A program made the position numbers and the translations under genes. Shown piece by piece: positions 26,333 to 34,581 of a stretch of 64,000 nucleotides of DNA. The DNA is from CAVYVZ01 sp963772065. GTDB lineage: Bacteria; Acidobacteriota; Vicinamibacteria; Vicinamibacterales; UBA2999. The notes beneath the pieces are model-generated. The model ran no database searches. It was not told where the DNA came from and saw only the letters and a list, made by a program, of their open reading frames with translations. Location: the NCBI GenBank assembly GCA_963772065.1, contig CAVYVZ010000010.1, forward strand, positions 992,001 to 1,056,000, given 5' to 3'. The stretch's first letter is position 1. Each line of letters starts with the position of its first letter.

Positions 26333-26503
26333 ATGGCCGATGCAAAGCTGAACCCCCGACAGCTAGTTGACCTGCTGCGCCGGCTCGACGAGATTGAGAA
26401 GCACAGCAAAGGCATTCGCCAACACATCATCGAAGTGATGGCCGAGCGCAGCCGTACTGTGAGTCCTCCTCGAAAGACCCGAGTGCGGCAGATGAAGCGT
26501 TGA
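26333..26503 (+). CDS. Small basic helical protein (56 aa)
   Basis: Starts MADAKLNPRQLVDLLRRL and ends with an Arg/Lys-rich tail (PPRKTRVRQMKR). Predicted amphipathic helices and a basic C-terminus suggest nucleic-acid or protein binding. No family recognised. Transcribed divergently from the zinc-ribbon receiver gene, 80 bases away. Confidence 0.5.
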   Translation: MADAKLNPRQLVDLLRRLDEIEKHSKGIRQHIIEVMAERSRTVSPPRKTRVRQMKR

Positions 26504-26519
26504 TTGGACCAGGTCGCGG

Positions 26520-27521
26520 TTAACGCCCGCCGAAGAACGACGGCAGCGGCATGTCGCGCATCGTCCTCAGCCCAGGTTCGCCCGCGACCACCTTTGGAAT
26601 CGAATTCGCCGTGATCGAGGCGGTGGCGACGTCGCCGTGGATGCCGCCGGCGATCTTGGAATGCAGCCGCGGCGATCCCTCGATGAGGATCGAATCGTAC
26701 GACTCCGGCGCGCCAAGGTACGCCTCCATGTGGAGCGTGATCAACGGCTGGCCGTTCGCGTAGCCCACACCGTCCTGAATAATGCCGCAGACGAGCCCGG
26801 GATCGACGGCGAGGAACTCGCTCTGCACCCTGACCGCAGCGATCTTGGGTTGGATGTCGTCAGTGACGCGATCGAGCTTCCAACCGATGGCATCGCCGAT
26901 CATCTGGATCGACTCGCTGAGACCCACGTGGCGCACGGTGCCTTCGTCCACCTTCTTCTGAAACTGGTCCTTCGTCAGGCCCGATCCAATCTTCTGTTGA
27001 AACGGCAGCCGCCTGACCGACGCGTCCTGCACGCGGTGGACTTCGATCCGATCCACCCGCTCGCAGACGCCGGTGAGCATGATCGGCAGCGCATCCATCG
27101 TGAAGCCCGGGTTGACGCCCGTGCCGAGCACCGCCACTTTGGCCTTCCGCGCGGCTGCGTCGAGCCGCTTCGCGAGACGCCGGTTGTAGGGCGCCGGGTA
27201 CGACAGCTCCTCAGTGGTCGACACGATGGGAAGCTTGTGCCTCAGGACCTCCTCGAACTGCGGCAGCACGCGCTTCAGCGACGAGCTGGTGCACAGCACC
27301 GCCACGTCGGGTCTGGCCGCCTTGATCGTCTTCCCGAGATCGGACGTCACCTTCACGCGGAGCTTCCTGCCCGCGCCGACGACGTCGCCTACGTCTCTGC
27401 CGACCTTGGCCGGATCGATATCGACGGCCCCGACGATTTGCAGCCCTCTGCGGGCCGCCACCTGGCGGGCGACCGCCGCACCGATCGGGCCGAGCCCGAC
27501 GTGCATCACACGTATAGTCAT
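26520..27521 (-). CDS. DapB-N-type dehydrogenase
   Basis: 333-aa NAD(P)-binding oxidoreductase of the dihydrodipicolinate reductase N-terminal-domain family, which includes 2,4-diaminopentanoate dehydrogenases. Rossmann motif HVGLGPIGAAVA, then VLCTSSSL, GTGVNPGFTMDALP and a C-terminal alpha/beta domain. ATG 27521 is used; upstream frame sequence is encoded by the word-repeat element at 27533. The substrate is unknown. No lysine-pathway genes are adjacent, so a biosynthetic DapB role is unlikely. Confidence 0.7.
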   Translation of the reverse strand: MTIRVMHVGLGPIGAAVARQVAARRGLQIVGAVDIDPAKVGRDVGDVVGAGRKLRVKVTSDLGKTIKAARPDVAVLCTSSSLKRVLPQFEEVLRHKLPIVSTTEELSYPAPYNRRLAKRLDAAARKAKVAVLGTGVNPGFTMDALPIMLTGVCERVDRIEVHRVQDASVRRLPFQQKIGSGLTKDQFQKKVDEGTVRHVGLSESIQMIGDAIGWKLDRVTDDIQPKIAAVRVQSEFLAVDPGLVCGIIQDGVGYANGQPLITLHMEAYLGAPESYDSILIEGSPRLHSKIAGGIHGDVATASITANSIPKVVAGEPGLRTMRDMPLPSFFGGR

Positions 27522-27532
27522 GAGTACTCGCT

Positions 27533-27621
27533 GTCTTCGGTCTTCGGTCTTTGGTTGTCTTTGGTTTTTGGCCTTCGTCATTGGTCCCGAAGACCAGAGA
27601 CCGAAGACCGGAGACCAAAGA
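27533..27621. repeat. Mirrored 7-bp word repeat
   Basis: Left arm carries GTCTTCG, GTCTTCG, GTCTTTG; right arm (27586-27621) carries GAAGACC, AGAGACC, GAAGACC, GGAGACC with 7-base period. The arms are reverse complements, giving a long imperfect hairpin between two divergent genes. The TATAAT of the M1 peptidase gene abuts its right end. Confidence 0.8.
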
Positions 27622-27622
27622 T

Positions 27623-27628
27623 TATAAT
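27623..27628 (+). promoter_or_regulatory. Perfect TATAAT -10 box, leaderless candidate
   Basis: TATAAT ends nine bases before ATG 27638, immediately after the word repeat. No -35 match upstream, where the repeat lies. Confidence 0.5.
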
Positions 27629-27637
27629 TCGCGCGCG

Positions 27638-29620
27638 ATGCGACGCCTGGTCTGGCTTCTCGCGGCCCTGATAACTGCGGCGGCACAGCCCGCCGCCCAG
27701 GACATCGCGCGCCAGGCGCTGCCGCGCCTCGAATCGCGTCCCATGACACCGCGCGCGCAGTCGTTCGACCAGCCCGCGGCCGGCGGCCTGTCGCCGCGCA
27801 ACGCCAATTACTCGATCGACGTGCGGCTCGACCCCGCCGCGCGGACGCTGAGCGGACGGGAGACGATCCGGTGGCGCAACATCAGCGCGGATGCCGCCAC
27901 CGAGCTCCAGTTCCATCTGTACTGGAACGCATGGCGCAATGCCGAGTCCACGTGGATGCGCGAGCGGCGCCTGGCAGGTAACCGGGAGACCCCACAGCCG
28001 GACGCGTGGGGATCGTGCGACGTACGAACGATTCGCGTGGGCGGCGTGGATGTCACCTCGTCGAAGCGCTTCATCGCGCCCGACGATGGGAATGCGGCGG
28101 ACCGGACCGTGCTGAGCGTGCCGCTGCCGGCGCCAGTGGCGCCGAACGAGACCGTCGAGATCGAGATCGCGTGGACCTCGAAGGTGCCGCGTCCATTCGC
28201 GCGCACGGGGTACGTGGGCGACTATTACTTCATCGCCCAGTGGTTCCCGAAGATCGGCGTGCTCGAGGATGCCGGCTGGAACACGCACCAGTTCCACGCG
28301 GCCACCGAGTTCTACGCGGACTTCGGCGTGTACGACGTGCGCCTGACGGTGCCGGCTGGCTGGATCGTCGGCGCCTCCGGTCACGAGACGTCGAAGACGG
28401 ACAACGCGGACCGCACCACCACCCATACGTATCGCGGCGAGGACATCCACGATTTCGCGTGGACGACCAAGCCCGACTTCATCGAGGCGCGGCAGACCTT
28501 CGAGCACCCGACGCTGCCACGCGTCGAGATGCGGTTGCTCCTGCAGCCGGAGCATGCGGGCCAGCAACAGCGGCATTTCGACGCCACGATCGCATGCCTC
28601 AAGTACTACGGCGAATGGTTCGGGGCGTATCCATACGGCTACGTCACGATCGTCGATCCCGCCTATCAGAGCGACAGCGGCGGCATGGAGTATCCGACGC
28701 TCTTCACCGCCGGTTCGCGGTGGCTGGCGCCCCACGCGGTCACGCAACCCGAAGGCGTCACGGTGCACGAGGCCGGTCACCAGTTCTGGTACGGAATCGT
28801 CGCCAGCAACGAGTTCGAGCACGCGTGGATGGATGAGGGACTGAACACGTTCTCGACAGCGCGTACCATGGACGCCTTCAAGCGCACCCACCACGCACAG
28901 CGTTACTTCGGCGGGTTCATCCCGTGGGTGTTCGACGACATCCCCTTGAAGCGGGAAACCGACGGGAACCGGTTGAGCGGGTACCGGCCAGTTGCCGAAG
29001 CCGATGCGCAGACGACGCCGACGTTTCGCTACTGGCCCGGATCGGCGAGCGCGATCACGTACAACAAGACCGCGCTCTGGCTGAACACCCTGGAAAAGCA
29101 CCTCGGATGGGACACGCTGCGGAAGGGGCTGTCGACATACTTTCACCGGTGGAGCTTCAGACACCCGATGCCGGACGACTTCTTCCACGCGCTCAACGAG
29201 GCGAGCGGTCAGGACCTCACGTGGTTCTTCAACGAGGCGTACCGCGGCTCGAACGTGTTCGACTACGGCGTGCAGGCGTTCACCAGCGAACGGACCGGCA
29301 ACGCGTTCCGAACGACCGTGGTGGTGCAGCGTTTCGGCGAAGCGTTCTTTCCTGTCGACATCGTCACGACATTCCGCGGAGGTGGTCAGGTGCGGGAGCG
29401 GTGGGACGGCCGCGACCGGAGGCAGATCTACGTGTACGAACGCCCCGAGCAGGCGATGATGGTGCAGGTCGATCCCAGCCGCGTGCTGCTGCTCGACGTC
29501 AGCTACACGAACAATAGCCGCACGCTCGCGCCGCGGACGGATGAAGCGACGTTGAAGTGGTCGCTCAAGTGGATGGTCTGGATTCAGGATCTGATGCTCA
29601 CATACGGGTTCTTCGCATGA
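27638..29620 (+). CDS. M1-family metallopeptidase, exported
   Basis: 660 aa with a signal peptide (about 1-20). The M1 N-terminal beta domain has NYSIDVRLDPAARTLSGRE; the catalytic site HEAGHQFWYG has zinc ligands His377 and His381 and catalytic Glu378. The third ligand is Glu in NEFEHAWMDEGLN, and a following Tyr-containing helix closes the domain. GGMEYPTLF upstream is the exopeptidase-type motif. Likely a periplasmic or surface aminopeptidase. ATG 27638 directly precedes the signal peptide. Its stop overlaps the next ATG (ATGA). Confidence 0.9.
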   Translation: MRRLVWLLAALITAAAQPAAQDIARQALPRLESRPMTPRAQSFDQPAAGGLSPRNANYSIDVRLDPAARTLSGRETIRWRNISADAATELQFHLYWNAWRNAESTWMRERRLAGNRETPQPDAWGSCDVRTIRVGGVDVTSSKRFIAPDDGNAADRTVLSVPLPAPVAPNETVEIEIAWTSKVPRPFARTGYVGDYYFIAQWFPKIGVLEDAGWNTHQFHAATEFYADFGVYDVRLTVPAGWIVGASGHETSKTDNADRTTTHTYRGEDIHDFAWTTKPDFIEARQTFEHPTLPRVEMRLLLQPEHAGQQQRHFDATIACLKYYGEWFGAYPYGYVTIVDPAYQSDSGGMEYPTLFTAGSRWLAPHAVTQPEGVTVHEAGHQFWYGIVASNEFEHAWMDEGLNTFSTARTMDAFKRTHHAQRYFGGFIPWVFDDIPLKRETDGNRLSGYRPVAEADAQTTPTFRYWPGSASAITYNKTALWLNTLEKHLGWDTLRKGLSTYFHRWSFRHPMPDDFFHALNEASGQDLTWFFNEAYRGSNVFDYGVQAFTSERTGNAFRTTVVVQRFGEAFFPVDIVTTFRGGGQVRERWDGRDRRQIYVYERPEQAMMVQVDPSRVLLLDVSYTNNSRTLAPRTDEATLKWSLKWMVWIQDLMLTYGFFA

Positions 29621-30624
29621 TCCTCAGGGCGTGGCTCGACGGCGTTAAGCGCGCCGTAAGCGCCCCGGCTGTACTCGTTGGAGTGTTTCTGCTGACCATG
29701 GCCATGGCCGTTCCGCTGGCGCTGACGCTGCGCGGCATGCTGCATGAGCATCTCGGCGCAAGCGCGGACGCCGCCGAAGCGGCCGATGCGGTGAACTACG
29801 ACTGGTGGCAGGAGTTTCAGTCGCAGGCCACGGGCCTGGGCACGACGTTCACCCCGTCGGTCATCGGATTCGCCGCGGCGCTCGACAACCTGAGCGGCGT
29901 CATGGACGCCCGGGCGCGCATCGCGCCGATCGTCGCCCTCGTCGTCGCCTATCTCCTCGGCTGGGCTTTTCTCGTCGGCGGCATCATCGACCGATTCGCG
30001 CGGCAGCGGCCCACTCGTGCGTACGGTTTCTTCGCCGCGTCCGGCGTATTCTTCTTCCGTTTCCTGCGGCTGGCGTTCGTAGCCGGACTGGCCTACTGGT
30101 TCCTGTTCGGCGTCGTGCACGAGTGGTTGTTCGACGACGTGTTCCAGGACGTCACGCGCGATGTGAACGCCGAGCGCACGGCGTTCTTCTGGCGCGCCGG
30201 TCTCTATGCCCTGTTCGGGCTGCTGCTCGTCGCGGTCAACGTCCTCTTCGACTACACGAAGATCCGCGCGGTGGTCGAGGACCGCCGCAGCATGGTCCTG
30301 GCGCTCATGGCATCAGGGCGTTTCGTCATCCGCCATCCCGGTCACGTTTTCGGGCTGTACGCGCTCAACGCGCTGGCGTTCCTGATGCTCATGGCGATCT
30401 GGATGGTGCTGGCGCCGGGCGCCGGCGGCGCGGGCGCGTCGATGTGGCTCGGCTTCGTCTTCTCGCAGATCTATCTTCTCGCGCGTCTCTTTCTGAAGCT
30501 CCAGTTCATCGCCTCGCAAACGGCATTGTTCCAGGCCACGCTCGCGCATGCGGGGTACACGGCCGCACCGGCGCCCGAATGGCCCGATTCTCCGTCCGCT
30601 GAGCTCGTTCACGCCGGAGGTTGA
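29617..30624 (+). CDS. Multi-helix membrane protein of unknown function
   Basis: 335 aa, about six hydrophobic segments, no recognised domain. Contains a central region with WQEFQSQATGLGTTF and a long final pair of helices. ATG 29617 overlaps the M1 peptidase stop, so the two are coupled. Followed after 4 bases by the first kinase-like exported gene, so it belongs to the same operon and may serve that system in the membrane. Confidence 0.65.
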   Translation: MILRAWLDGVKRAVSAPAVLVGVFLLTMAMAVPLALTLRGMLHEHLGASADAAEAADAVNYDWWQEFQSQATGLGTTFTPSVIGFAAALDNLSGVMDARARIAPIVALVVAYLLGWAFLVGGIIDRFARQRPTRAYGFFAASGVFFFRFLRLAFVAGLAYWFLFGVVHEWLFDDVFQDVTRDVNAERTAFFWRAGLYALFGLLLVAVNVLFDYTKIRAVVEDRRSMVLALMASGRFVIRHPGHVFGLYALNALAFLMLMAIWMVLAPGAGGAGASMWLGFVFSQIYLLARLFLKLQFIASQTALFQATLAHAGYTAAPAPEWPDSPSAELVHAGG

Positions 30625-30628
30625 AGCC

Positions 30629-31420
30629 ATGAGACGCCTGACGCTCGCGCTGTGTCTGCTCACCCTCGACCTTGCGCCGATCGCGGCGGAGCCGCGCTCG
30701 CGGGCAGAGATCGAAGGCTTCATGCGCGCGGCGAAGGTGGTGCGATCGAAAGAGCTGAGCACCGGCATCACCCGGCCGCTGCGCCTCACCCTGAGCGATG
30801 GCATCACGACGCACGACGCGGTGTTTCAGGCCATCGACGAGAAGAAGTCGGTCTTCGTGCCCGCGCGTGGCCCGACGGAGATCAACTTCGTCGACACGTG
30901 GCGCTACAACGTGGCGGCGTATCGCCTGTCGACCTTGATCGGTCTCGACTGGATGATGCCCGTGACGATCGAGTATCAGTTTCGGGGAAAAGTCGGAGCG
31001 CTCGCGTGGTTCATGGAGTCGGTGACCGACGAGCGGAGGCGGCTGAAGGAAAAAGTGCGGCCGCCCGACGTAGAGGCGTGGAACCAGGACATGTACCGGA
31101 TGCGCGTGTTCAGCGCGCTCGTGCGCGACACCGACCGCAACCTCGGCAACGTGCTCGTGTCACCGGCGTGGCGGGTCATCATGGTCGACTTCACGCGCGC
31201 GTTCCGGCTGCATCCGGTGATCGACAACCGGGAGATCAATCAGTGCGAGCGGCAGCTCCTGGGCCGACTCGAAGCGCTGACGCCAGAATCGTTGAAGGAG
31301 GCGGTCGGCGAATACCTCACAGGCCCTGAAGCCGCAGCCGTCATGAAGCGCCGGGACCTGATCGTCGCCCACATCCGAGCGCTGATCGCCCAGCGCGGTG
31401 AGGACAAGGTGCTCTACTGA
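30629..31420 (+). CDS. Exported Fam20/PI4K-like putative kinase (copy 1)
   Basis: 263 aa, signal peptide about 1-19. No family assigned by name; the arrangement resembles Fam20/PI4K-type atypical kinases. In order: a strand RPLRLTLSDG, a helix WRYNVAAYRLSTLIGLDWMM followed by PVTIEY, a catalytic-loop-like DTDRNLGNVLV, then MVDFTRAFR as the metal-binding Asp motif, and a helical C-terminus. A close paralog follows directly; a more distant one is at 44736. Kinase activity is inferred from motifs only. ATG 30629 is supported by GGAGG upstream. Its stop overlaps the next ATG. Confidence 0.6.
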   Translation: MRRLTLALCLLTLDLAPIAAEPRSRAEIEGFMRAAKVVRSKELSTGITRPLRLTLSDGITTHDAVFQAIDEKKSVFVPARGPTEINFVDTWRYNVAAYRLSTLIGLDWMMPVTIEYQFRGKVGALAWFMESVTDERRRLKEKVRPPDVEAWNQDMYRMRVFSALVRDTDRNLGNVLVSPAWRVIMVDFTRAFRLHPVIDNREINQCERQLLGRLEALTPESLKEAVGEYLTGPEAAAVMKRRDLIVAHIRALIAQRGEDKVLY

Positions 31421-32277
31421 TGCTGATGCATGCCGCAGCGAAACGTTTGCCTTTTATCTTTTGCCTTTTGCCTTTTGCCTTGGGCCTGTGCGCGAGCGAA
31501 GCGAGCACACAGACTCTGTCGCGCGAGGCGCAGGCCGAGTTTCTCCGAACCGCGCGCATCATCAAGTCGGCGCCCATCGGCAAGGGCGTGACGAAACCGT
31601 TCCGGCTCACGCTCACCGATGGCACCCTGACGCACGATGCGGCGTTTCAGTCGGTGGACGAGCAGCGGCAGATGAGCCGTACGGGCCGGGGCCAGACGAT
31701 GGAGCTGAACTTCAAGGATTCGTGGAGGTACAACGTCGCAGCGCCGCGTGTGGCCGAGCTGCTCGGAATCGGCGACATGATTCCGGTGTCGGTCGAGCGC
31801 TCCTGGAACGGCACCCGCGGCGCGGTCACCTGGTGGGTCGACGACTTACTCATGGATGAACAGGAGCGCCGTGAGAAGAACGCGGTTCCCCCGGACCCCG
31901 ACGCATGGAACCAGCAGCAGCAGCGCATGCGCGTCTTCACCGAGCTCGTGCACGACACCGACCGCAACCAGGGCAATATCCTGATCACCAAGGACCCCTC
32001 GACACCTTTGGGCGCAGGGTGGCGCCTCGTGATGATCGACTTCACGCGCGCCTTCCGGCCGTGGAAGACGACGCCGAACCCGCTGACGATCGTCAGACGC
32101 TGCGACCGGAAGCTCCTCGCCGCGATGCGCGGGCTCACCAAGCCGGCGTTACAGGAAGCGGTCGGCGACTATCTGTCGGGTTTCGAGGTGGACGCGCTGC
32201 TCGCGAGGCGCGACATCCTCGTGAAGCACCTCGAGGCTCTCATCACGCAGCTTGGCGAGGCGAGAGTGCTGTACTGA
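31420..32277 (+). CDS. Exported Fam20/PI4K-like putative kinase (copy 2)
   Basis: 285 aa, paralog of the previous gene with the same order of motifs: FRLTLTDGTLTHDAAFQ, WRYNVAAPRVAELLGIGDMI plus PVSVER, DTDRNQGNILI, and MIDFTRAFRP. The signal peptide (LPFIFCLLPFALG) is encoded by TTTTGCC tandem repeats at 31446-31486. ATG 31420 overlaps the stop of copy 1 by one base; the later ATG at 31426 is possible. Function inferred as in copy 1. Confidence 0.6.
   Translation: MLMHAAAKRLPFIFCLLPFALGLCASEASTQTLSREAQAEFLRTARIIKSAPIGKGVTKPFRLTLTDGTLTHDAAFQSVDEQRQMSRTGRGQTMELNFKDSWRYNVAAPRVAELLGIGDMIPVSVERSWNGTRGAVTWWVDDLLMDEQERREKNAVPPDPDAWNQQQQRMRVFTELVHDTDRNQGNILITKDPSTPLGAGWRLVMIDFTRAFRPWKTTPNPLTIVRRCDRKLLAAMRGLTKPALQEAVGDYLSGFEVDALLARRDILVKHLEALITQLGEARVLY
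31446..31486 (+). repeat. TTTTGCC 7-bp tandem repeat inside a signal-peptide coding region
   Basis: Three perfect TTTTGCC words preceded by a degenerate copy (TTTTATC) and followed by TTGGGCC. Unlike the other word arrays there is no reverse-complement arm; here the repeat encodes hydrophobic residues. Confidence 0.75.
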
Positions 32278-32285
32278 CGAACGCG

Positions 32286-32489
32286 CTACCTGTGACACTC
32301 GGCCGAACAGTGGCGACAGCCGTTCGCCCGGCGATAAAACAGTCTGGCCTGCTCGAGGGCTTCTGCACACCGGGTGAACTCGCCGAGATAGTGGCTCATC
32401 GCCCCGCTCGGCATGAACAGGCAGCCGGCCTTGTGCACCTCGTAGTCGCCATTGGCCTGAGGAAGAGTGTTGATGTAGTAACCCGGCAC
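32286..32489 (-). CDS. Small Cys-rich protein (67 aa)
   Basis: GTG start at 32489. Sequence begins VPGYYINTLPQANGDYEVHK and ends NGCRHCSAECHR, with further Cys near AGCLFMP and RCAEALEQA. This layout (YYINT-PQ..G..EVHK, C-terminal CxxC) recurs in small conserved bacterial proteins of unknown function that may bind metal. It is downstream of ftsH, separated by a terminator, so probably independent. Confidence 0.65.
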   Translation of the reverse strand: MPGYYINTLPQANGDYEVHKAGCLFMPSGAMSHYLGEFTRCAEALEQARLFYRRANGCRHCSAECHR

Positions 32490-32540
32490 GCGGTTCGATC
32501 CTACGCACGGACAGCAGCGCTGGCAACGACGACAGTACAA

Positions 32541-32566
32541 CAAAAGGGCCGGCGTGAGCCGGCCTC
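32541..32566 (-). terminator. Rho-independent terminator of ftsH
   Basis: On the minus strand the stem AGGCCGGC-tcac-GCCGGCCC is followed by TTTTGTT. It begins 25 bases past the ftsH stop. Confidence 0.7.
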
Positions 32567-32590
32567 TCGAATAGGATTCGGACCGCGGGT

Positions 32591-34468
32591 CTAATTCTGG
32601 GCAGCCTCGCCGATCGCCTCGCGGACGGCCGCGGGCAGCCCTTCGACTTCGCTCAGGGCAGGCGGCGTAGCGGGAACGGTGGCGGCCGCCAGGATCTGCT
32701 TCAGGCGCTCGGCGTCCACTGACTCGACGTCGAGAAGCTCTTTCGCAAGCGCCTCGACGGCGGCGCGCTGGCGCTCGATGATCTGGCGCGCGGTCTCGTA
32801 GCCGCGCATCACGAGATCGCGGATGTGATCGTCCACGCGGCGCGCGGTTTCCTCCGAGAAGCCGGACGCGCGGCTGTCGCTCTCCCAGGCGCTCGAGGGA
32901 CGCCGGAAGTGCACGGGACCGAGCGGCGACATTCCGATCTCGCACACCATCTTCCGCGCCAGCTCCGTGGCGCGCTCGATATCGTTCGATGCGCCGCTCG
33001 TCATCTGCCGGAGGAAGAGCTCCTCGGCGACGCGGCCGCCCATCAGAATCGCAATCTGCGCCTCGAGATACGCGCGGGTGTGCGTATACCGATCCGCCTC
33101 CGGCAGCTGCATCGTCACGCCGAGCGCCCGGCCCCGCGGGATGATCGTGACCTTGTGCAGCGGATCCGCGTCGGGCAGCAGCGCCGCCACGACGGCATGG
33201 CCCGCTTCGTGGTACGCGCAGGTGAGCCGCTCGCGCTCGCTCATCGCCACCGACTTGCGCTCGACGCCCATGAGCACCTTGTCGCGCGCCGAATCGAAGT
33301 CGGCATTGCCGACTCTCTTGCGTCCGGCGCGCGCCGCCATCAGCGCGGCTTCGTTCACGAGGTTCGCGAGGTCCGCGCCGGAGAAGCCGGGCGTGCCGCG
33401 CGCGATCGACCGCAGCTCCACGTCCGGCTCGAGCGCGATCTTGCTTGCATGCACCTTGAGGATCTGCTCGCGCCCTTTGATATCCGGATTGCCGACGATC
33501 ACCTGGCGATCGAAACGGCCGGGGCGCAGGAGCGCGGGATCGAGAATGTCCTGTCGATTGGTGGCGGCGACGACGATGGTGCCCGGCGACTGGGCGAAGC
33601 CATCCATCTCGACGAGGAGCTGATTGAGCGTCTGCTCGCGCTCCTCATGACTGAGCGAGTTGCCGCCGCGGTTGCGGCCCACGGCGTCGAGCTCGTCGAT
33701 GAAGATGATGCAGGACGGGTGGCGGCGCGCTTCTTTGAACAGCTTGCGCACGCGCGACGCGCCGACGCCGGCGTACATCTCCACGAAGTCCGACCCGCTC
33801 GCCGAAATAAAAGGCACACCGGCCTCGCCCGCCATCGAGCGCGCGAGCAGCGTCTTGCCGGTTCCCGGCGGGCCGACGAGCAGGATCCCGCGCGGAATGC
33901 GGCCGCCAATCGTGGCGAACTTCGTGGGGTCCTTGAGGAAGTCGACGATCTCCTGCACTTCCTCCTTCGCCTCATCCACGCCCGCGACGTCCTTGAAGGT
34001 CACGTTGACCTGCTGCGGATCGACGGTTCGCGCCTTCTCGAGCGTCGGCACGCGGCCGGTGATGACGCGGTAGAGCGCGAGGCCCGCGAAGCCGAAGAAG
34101 AGCAGCGCGAGCGCGATGGCGCCGTAGCTGCCCGCGTTCGATGTGTCCGCGCGCTTCACGTCGATTCGGACCCCGCGCTTCGCGAGGTCGGTGACGAATG
34201 TCGGGTTGGACGCGACGTATCCCTGCGGGGGCACGGTCTGGAAGCGATCGCGACCGTGACGCTCGAAGAGCAGCGCGTCGGGCGCGATCGTCACCGCCGC
34301 CACCCGATCTTCCTGCACGTCGCGCAGAAAATCCGAGAAGGCGACGTCAGTCGGCGTGGAGCTTGCGCCCGACCGTGCGTAAACCGCCAAGCCAATCGCG
34401 AGCGCACTGACGACAACTGCGGCGGCGAACCAGAAGACGCGGGGACGAGACAACTTCCCTCCGAGCAC
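32591..34468 (-). CDS. ftsH: ATP-dependent zinc metalloprotease FtsH
   Basis: 625-aa membrane AAA+ protease that removes misfolded membrane proteins and regulators. Two membrane helices (about 9-27 and 112-132) flank a short periplasmic domain. The AAA domain has GPPGTGKT, IFIDELDAVG and the second region of homology TNRQDILDPALLRPGRFD. The protease domain has HEAGHAVVAALLP as zinc site. GTG 34468 is used as start; a downstream TTG after GGAGGG is an alternative. C-terminus PAAVREAIGE is short relative to some FtsH. Confidence 0.95.
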   Translation of the reverse strand: MLGGKLSRPRVFWFAAAVVVSALAIGLAVYARSGASSTPTDVAFSDFLRDVQEDRVAAVTIAPDALLFERHGRDRFQTVPPQGYVASNPTFVTDLAKRGVRIDVKRADTSNAGSYGAIALALLFFGFAGLALYRVITGRVPTLEKARTVDPQQVNVTFKDVAGVDEAKEEVQEIVDFLKDPTKFATIGGRIPRGILLVGPPGTGKTLLARSMAGEAGVPFISASGSDFVEMYAGVGASRVRKLFKEARRHPSCIIFIDELDAVGRNRGGNSLSHEEREQTLNQLLVEMDGFAQSPGTIVVAATNRQDILDPALLRPGRFDRQVIVGNPDIKGREQILKVHASKIALEPDVELRSIARGTPGFSGADLANLVNEAALMAARAGRKRVGNADFDSARDKVLMGVERKSVAMSERERLTCAYHEAGHAVVAALLPDADPLHKVTIIPRGRALGVTMQLPEADRYTHTRAYLEAQIAILMGGRVAEELFLRQMTSGASNDIERATELARKMVCEIGMSPLGPVHFRRPSSAWESDSRASGFSEETARRVDDHIRDLVMRGYETARQIIERQRAAVEALAKELLDVESVDAERLKQILAAATVPATPPALSEVEGLPAAVREAIGEAAQN

Positions 34469-34581
34469 GGATGTCCAGGTGCAGGACGGACCTGCGGTAT
34501 CAAGCTGGCGCGATTTTTTCGAGGCGGCCTTGAAAGTGTATCGGACCGATCCAGCGCTGTAAATAGACGTGCGGCGGGGGA

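Noticed and set aside
26520..27749. N-terminal extension of the DapB-like enzyme to 27749
   Set aside because: The added residues are read from the 7-bp repeat and from the antisense of the M1 peptidase gene; the Rossmann motif starts right after ATG 27521.
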